The position numbers and the translations under genes were made by a program. A stretch of DNA of 9,567 nt from the NCBI GenBank assembly GCA_027488415.1, contig JAIYBS010000186.1:1-9567 (forward strand), written 5' to 3'. The stretch is from Planctomycetaceae bacterium. GTDB taxonomy: Bacteria; Planctomycetota; Phycisphaerae; Phycisphaerales; SM1A02. This document shows positions 6,352 to 9,567 of the stretch, piece by piece. Below the pieces are notes generated by a model that made no database searches, was not told where the DNA came from, and saw only the letters and a list, made by a program, of their open reading frames with translations. How positions within the stretch are numbered: position 1 is the first letter of the stretch; every line of letters starts with the position of its first letter.

Positions 6352-7830
6352 ATGGGTCAATTCTTCCGTGTCCCCGCGCTCTTTGCACTCCTCGCCTCCT
6401 CGTCCGTCGCGGTGGCGGACGGCCTGCCGTCCGGTGTGGGCAGCCCCCTGCCCCCGGACGCGCAGGAGGCGGTGCAGCACGCCAAGAGCGTCTCGAAGGC
6501 GTTCCGCGCGATCACGCGCCTGGCCGCGCCTTCGGTGGTCTCGATCGAGGTGACGCCCGACATGCAGCAGGTCCGCGGTCGCGGCTTCCGGATGATCCCG
6601 GGCGCGCCCGGCATGGGGCAGGCGGTTCCGATGATGCCCAACGGACAGCCTGCGCCGCAGGGCATGGGCACGGGTTTCATCGTCACCGAGGATGGCCACA
6701 TCGTCACGAACAACCACGTCGTGCGTACGGGCGGCAACCTGAAGGTGCGGCTCCACGACGGCCGCGAGGCGCCCGCGACGATCGTCGGCACCGACCCCGA
6801 GACCGACATCGCCGTGCTGAAGGTCGAGCTCGACGGGCTCGACCCGATCGAGTTCGGCGACAGCGACTCGGCCGAGGTCGGCGACTGGGTGATCGCGCTC
6901 GGCTCGCCGTTCGGCCTGAAGGACAGCGTCACCGCCGGCATCATCAGCGCGAAGGGACGCGAGGTCGGCCTGAGCCCGCTCGAGAGCTACCTGCAGACCG
7001 ATGCCACGATCAACCCCGGAAACTCCGGCGGCCCGCTCGTCGACCTCGACGGGCGCGTCGTCGGCATCAACACCGCGATCGAGAGCCGCAGCGGCGGTTC
7101 CGACGGCATCGGCTTCGCGATTCCCGCGAACATGGCGAAGGGCGTCGTCGAGTCGATCATGGGCGGAAGCGCACCGTCGCGCGGATTCCTCGGGATCCAG
7201 ATGCAGCCGATCGACCCGGCGCTCGCCGCGAACTTCGGGTTCACCGGCCAGGGCGTGCTGGTGAACCAGGTGGTCGCCGGCGGCGCGGCCGAGCGGGCCG
7301 GCATCGAGGTCGGCGACATCCTCGTGAAGGTCAACGGCCAGCCGACGCCCACGCTCCAGAAGGTGCAGCGCGCCGTGAAGCTGTGCGCGCCCGGCGCCGA
7401 ATGCCCGATCGAGGTGTTCCGCGACGGCGAGACGGTGACGGTCTCGGCGAAGCTCGACGACGCCTCGAAGGCGCTCGCCAACGCCGCCCCGGTGCGCGTC
7501 GCACCGCGCGGTGCGGCCGTCCCGCAGGCACCGTCGGCGGTCGCGCCCGCGTCGCTCGGGATCGAGGTCGCCGCGATCACCCCGGCCATGGCGAAGGAGC
7601 GCAACCTCGCCGACCCGCGCGGCGTCGTCGTGACCTCGGTCGCCGAGGGCGGCGCCGCGGAGCGCGCCGGGCTGCGCGCGGGAGACGTCATCCGCCAGGT
7701 GTCGGGAAGCCCGATCTCGGGCACCGACGACTGGGACAAGTCCATGCGTTCCACCATGGGGCCGGGTCGAAGCGTCCGGCTCCTGGTGGAACGCGAGGGG
7801 AACTCGCGATTCCTGCTGCTGCGCGCCTGA
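6352..7830 (+). CDS. htrA: HtrA/DegP-family periplasmic serine protease with two PDZ domains
   Basis: A 492-residue envelope protease/chaperone for misfolded or mislocated exported proteins. A short signal peptide (about 1-23, 'VAVADG') leads to a trypsin-like domain (about 53-270). The catalytic triad is complete: H122 in 'VTNNHVV', D152 in 'TDIAVLK' and S225 in 'GNSGGP'. The LA loop (about 74-106) is short and rich in Gly, Pro and Met. PDZ1 spans about 278-368, starting with the carboxylate-binding 'RGFLGIQ', and PDZ2 about 401-490 ('SLGIEVA'). This is the two-PDZ layout of DegP/DegQ, as opposed to one-PDZ DegS. C345 and C351 in PDZ1 could form a disulfide in the periplasm. The ATG at 6352 is the only start that gives a signal peptide; codons upstream in frame belong to the preceding gene's region. 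A probable terminator follows its stop. Confidence 0.95.
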   Translation: MGQFFRVPALFALLASSSVAVADGLPSGVGSPLPPDAQEAVQHAKSVSKAFRAITRLAAPSVVSIEVTPDMQQVRGRGFRMIPGAPGMGQAVPMMPNGQPAPQGMGTGFIVTEDGHIVTNNHVVRTGGNLKVRLHDGREAPATIVGTDPETDIAVLKVELDGLDPIEFGDSDSAEVGDWVIALGSPFGLKDSVTAGIISAKGREVGLSPLESYLQTDATINPGNSGGPLVDLDGRVVGINTAIESRSGGSDGIGFAIPANMAKGVVESIMGGSAPSRGFLGIQMQPIDPALAANFGFTGQGVLVNQVVAGGAAERAGIEVGDILVKVNGQPTPTLQKVQRAVKLCAPGAECPIEVFRDGETVTVSAKLDDASKALANAAPVRVAPRGAAVPQAPSAVAPASLGIEVAAITPAMAKERNLADPRGVVVTSVAEGGAAERAGLRAGDVIRQVSGSPISGTDDWDKSMRSTMGPGRSVRLLVEREGNSRFLLLRA

Positions 7831-7853
7831 CGCGCCGAACGAGCCCCACGTTG

Positions 7854-7897
7854 CCCGATCCGCATCCATCTCCTGGGCGGGTCGGGTTTCTCGTTTT
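7854..7897 (+). terminator. Probable Rho-independent terminator after the HtrA gene
   Basis: CCCGATCCGC (7854-7863) pairs with GCGGGTCGGG (7877-7886) over 10 bp with one T-G wobble. An inner CCA/TGG (7866-7868/7874-7876) extends the hairpin around a TCTCC loop. The right arm runs straight into TTTCTCGTTTT (7887-7897). It starts 23 nt after the htrA stop and ends before the -10 of the next gene, so it separates the two transcription units. Confidence 0.7.
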
Positions 7898-7904
7898 CGC
7901 CGCC

Positions 7905-7910
7905 TACGAT
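7905..7910 (+). promoter_or_regulatory. Putative -10 element (TACGAT) of the cyclase gene
   Basis: TACGAT lies 11 nt before the ATG at 7922, directly after the htrA terminator. The spacing equals that of TACACT before lipA. The -35 side is poor; the T-rich tail of the terminator occupies it. Confidence 0.45.
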
Positions 7911-7921
7911 GGCGTTCCCCG

Positions 7922-9067
7922 ATGACCGGCGACCGACCCGCAACCTTCGACGTGCCGCTCTCGGTGCCCTTCCGGCACCGGGTCACGTTCACGCGCGGCG
8001 CGCTCGACCACGGCAACGCCGCGCTGCGGCAGGCGATGACGGACGGGTCGGGAACGCGCGCTCGCGCGGTCGCGTTCGTCGACGAGGGCGTTGCTCGCTC
8101 GACACCCGGCTTCGCCGACGCGCTTCGTTCGCATTTCTCGTCGGTGCCGGGCATGCCGTCGCTCGAGGCGATCGATCTCGTCCCGGGCGGTGAGCGCTGC
8201 AAGCAGTCGATGGAGACGGTCGACCGCGTGGTCGCGGCGGTCGACGCGCACCGCATCGACCGGCAGTCATTCGTGCTTGCGGTGGGCGGCGGCGCGGTGC
8301 TCGACGCGGTCGGCTTCGGTGCGGCGATCGCGCACCGCGGCGTGCGCCTGGTGCGCATGCCGACCACGACGCTGTCGCAGGACGACGCGGGCATGGCCGT
8401 CAAGAACGGCGTGAACCGCGGCGGAAAGAAGAACTTCGTCGGCGCGTTCGCGGTGCCGCACGCGGTGATCTGCGACGAGGACCTGCTCCGCACCTCGCCG
8501 GACTGGTCGTGGTGCGGCGGCTTCAGCGAGGCCGTGAAGATCGCGCTCCTGCGCGACCCGGAGCTGTTCGCGCGGATCGAGCGCGACGCCGTCGCGATTC
8601 GAGGGCGCTCGATGGAGGCCGCGATGCCGGTGGTCATTCGGAGCGCGGAGCTGCACTGGCGGCACATCGCGCTCGGTGGCGATCCGTTCGAGACGCGCAG
8701 CGCGCGACCGCTCGACTACGGGCACTGGCTCGCGCACCGTCTCGAGGGGCTCACCGGCGGCGAGCTTCCGCATGGCCAGGCGGTGTCGATCGGCGTCGCG
8801 GTGGACACGATGTACTCGGCGTGCGTCGGGCTGCTCGATCGCGGGGACGCAGACCGCGTGGTGCGCACCCTCGCCGCGCTCGGGCTGCCGACGACCCACC
8901 CGCTCCTCGCGGACGCGGGCCCCGTGATCGCGGGTCTCGAGGAGTTCCGCGAGCACCTCGGCGGACGGCTCACGATCACGCTGCTCCGGGGCATCGGCTC
9001 GTCCGTCGACGTTCACGAGATCGACGGCGAAGTGCTCGCGCGCGCCATGGAAATCACGGCTTCTTGA
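7922..9067 (+). CDS. eboD: EboD-like sugar phosphate cyclase (3-dehydroquinate synthase homologue)
   Basis: A 381-residue member of the NAD-dependent sugar phosphate cyclase superfamily that includes AroB. The NAD loop is 'GGGAVLD' (122-128), 'MPTTTLSQDD' (146-155) follows, and K161 sits in 'VKNGVN' where AroB has 'GKTGVN'. The metal ligands appear intact: E203 ('GFSEAVK'), H268 ('DYGHW') and H284 ('LPHGQAV'). Several active-site positions differ from true 3-dehydroquinate synthase: the Asn of 'LNxGHxxGH' is D265, the residue after H268 is Trp, and the GG before the lysine is A159-V160. The reaction is therefore probably not, or not only, that of the shikimate pathway. A TatD-like hydrolase two genes on points to the ebo/EDB cluster, where this protein is EboD. 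Its chemistry is unknown; the cluster has been linked to metabolite export to the periplasm. The ATG at 7922 has no Shine-Dalgarno. A divergent AroB is the main alternative. Confidence 0.85.
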   Translation: MTGDRPATFDVPLSVPFRHRVTFTRGALDHGNAALRQAMTDGSGTRARAVAFVDEGVARSTPGFADALRSHFSSVPGMPSLEAIDLVPGGERCKQSMETVDRVVAAVDAHRIDRQSFVLAVGGGAVLDAVGFGAAIAHRGVRLVRMPTTTLSQDDAGMAVKNGVNRGGKKNFVGAFAVPHAVICDEDLLRTSPDWSWCGGFSEAVKIALLRDPELFARIERDAVAIRGRSMEAAMPVVIRSAELHWRHIALGGDPFETRSARPLDYGHWLAHRLEGLTGGELPHGQAVSIGVAVDTMYSACVGLLDRGDADRVVRTLAALGLPTTHPLLADAGPVIAGLEEFREHLGGRLTITLLRGIGSSVDVHEIDGEVLARAMEITAS

Positions 9068-9113
9068 CGTCGGGCTCGCGCTTGGATCATGTCCGTGTGC
9101 GTTTCTGTCGATC

Positions 9114-9119
9114 TAGACT
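9114..9119 (+). promoter_or_regulatory. Putative -10 element (TAGACT) of the small gene at 9126
   Basis: TAGACT is followed by 6 nt (GATGCC) and the ATG at 9126, matching the TAGCAT-6-ATG layout of the M16 peptidase gene. It suggests the small gene can be transcribed apart from the cyclase gene 58 bp upstream. The -35 region is unconvincing: TTGGAT at 9082 is 26 bp away. Confidence 0.45.
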
Positions 9120-9125
9120 GATGCC

Positions 9126-9449
9126 ATGGCCGACGAACGCACGACGACGCACGCCTGCCCGATGAGCAGGGCCCAGGTGGTCGATGCCTACTTCATGGAG
9201 CACCGTGCGCGGCTGCTCGACGTCGCGGCGTTCCTCGACCGCGTGGACCGCGCGGGCGCAGGCGCCGACGACTTCCGCATGCAGGCGTTCCGTCTGGCCG
9301 TGGACGTGCTGCGGGACGGGAAGCCCGAGCGGGCGCGCAGGATCCTCGAGCTCCTGAGCGACCCCGGCACCGAGCCGATCGCGAAGGCGGGCATGAAGGG
9401 CGCGACCGGCGCGCACGACGCGTCCGCCGCGCCGAAGGGCGGTGCATGA
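9126..9449 (+). CDS. Small soluble protein of unknown function in ebo-like cluster
   Basis: A 107-residue protein assigned to no family here. It is charged, lacks a signal peptide and membrane segments, and reads as mostly helical. Two blocks look constrained: 'VVDAYFMEHRARLLDVAAFLDRVDR' (about 17-42, not a coiled coil by eye) and 'DFRMQAFRLAVDVL' with 'RARRILELLSDPGTEPIAK' (about 49-85). The C terminus (about 88-107) is low-complexity, rich in Ala and Gly, and probably disordered. Its place between the cyclase and the TatD-like hydrolase, with its stop overlapping the hydrolase start as ATGA, suggests it works with them. It is much shorter than EboA proteins and is not called one. ATG 9126 is preferred over ATG 9162 because TAGACT lies 6 nt before it; the later start would remove 'MADERTTTHACP'. 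Confidence 0.75.
   Translation: MADERTTTHACPMSRAQVVDAYFMEHRARLLDVAAFLDRVDRAGAGADDFRMQAFRLAVDVLRDGKPERARRILELLSDPGTEPIAKAGMKGATGAHDASAAPKGGA
9434..9438 (+). promoter_or_regulatory. Ribosome binding site GAAGG of the TatD-like gene
   Basis: GAAGG sits in the end of the preceding gene, exactly 7 nt before the ATG at 9446. This is the same motif and distance as at the other overlapping gene (GTG 4531), and it favours 9446 over the ATG at 9449. Confidence 0.5.
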
Positions 9450-9567
9450 TGTACATCGACCCGCACGTGCACATGGTGAGCCGGTCGACGGACGACTACT
9501 TCCGGATGGCCCGCGCCCGTTGCTGCCCGACCATCGAGCCAGCGTTCTGGGCCGGCTACGACCGCTC
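9446..9567 (+). CDS. TatD-like metal-dependent hydrolase, EboB-like (N-terminal fragment)
   Basis: Only the first 40 complete codons are in the window; the gene runs off the right edge. The fragment begins 'MMYIDPHVHMVSR', and the HxH in 'DPHVH' is the first pair of metal ligands of the TatD/amidohydrolase TIM barrel. It continues 'STDDYFRMARARCCPTIEPAFWAGYDR', the N-terminal pattern of the TatD-like protein of ebo clusters and not of the DNase TatD itself, which usually opens with 'DTHCHL'. The start overlaps the stop of the small upstream gene as ATGA and has GAAGG 7 nt upstream, so it is probably translated by coupling. An ATG at 9449 would drop one residue. The family fits well, but the ebo assignment rests on a short stretch plus the neighbouring cyclase. 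Confidence 0.8.
   Translation, partial: MMYIDPHVHMVSRSTDDYFRMARARCCPTIEPAFWAGYDR

Noticed and set aside
4532..6388. Very long open frame on the minus strand running upstream from the glycosyltransferase
   Set aside because: It is antisense to the methyltransferase and out of frame over the copper protein, is full of Arg, His and Ala, and has no domain; only the part from GTG 4531 onward is a gene.
6019..8667. An 882-codon open frame on the minus strand
   Set aside because: It lies opposite the HtrA and cyclase genes, whose motifs are unambiguous. Its Arg/Ala/Asp-rich translation without domains is typical of GC-rich shadow frames.
7922..9067. Naming the cyclase aroB
   Set aside because: Active-site substitutions and the TatD-like partner fit EboD better, although a divergent AroB is not fully excluded.
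1..9567. CRISPR array, tRNA or rRNA gene, insertion sequence or prophage remnant
   Set aside because: No regularly spaced repeats, cloverleaf-like segments, transposase or phage protein patterns, or terminal inverted repeats were seen.

Overview
The window is GC-rich bacterial chromosome (roughly 70 % G+C by eye), densely packed with eleven protein genes, the last cut by the right edge. There is no sign of phage, insertion sequence, CRISPR or RNA gene. Gene content and protein style fit a Planctomycetota bacterium of the Phycisphaerae type: an azurin-like copper protein with a helical N-terminal part, a RecO without zinc cysteines, and almost no Shine-Dalgarno sequences. That placement is an inference from general familiarity, not a demonstrated match.

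Left part (1-2466): recO (+) converges on an M16 zinc peptidase (-). A short divergent gap then leads to a one-domain PilZ protein (+), whose 3' end overlaps the 3' end of lipA (-) by 8 bp. Middle (2459-5361, minus strand): lipA, lipoyl synthase, has its own promoter just downstream of a two-gene unit. That unit encodes an exported azurin-like copper protein followed by a membrane-bound family 2 glycosyltransferase, coupled through a GTGA stop/start overlap. Right part (5414-9567, plus strand): a SpoU/TrmH-family RNA methyltransferase, an HtrA/Deg periplasmic protease with two PDZ domains, a probable intrinsic terminator, then a new unit. This unit begins with a divergent 3-dehydroquinate-synthase-like sugar phosphate cyclase, followed by a small unknown protein and the first 40 codons of a TatD-like hydrolase. 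The cyclase plus the hydrolase is the signature of the ebo (EDB) cluster, implicated in moving metabolites to the periplasm, so the most interesting system lies largely beyond the right edge.

The clearest pattern not captured by gene calls concerns expression signals. Six genes that begin transcription units carry a TAnnnT -10-like hexamer only 6-11 nt before the start codon and have no Shine-Dalgarno sequence, which suggests leaderless or nearly leaderless mRNAs. The two genes that start inside an upstream gene (stop/start overlap) both have GAAGG exactly 7 nt before their start. The lipA promoter is the best single example, with TTGGGG, a 17-bp spacer and TACACT.
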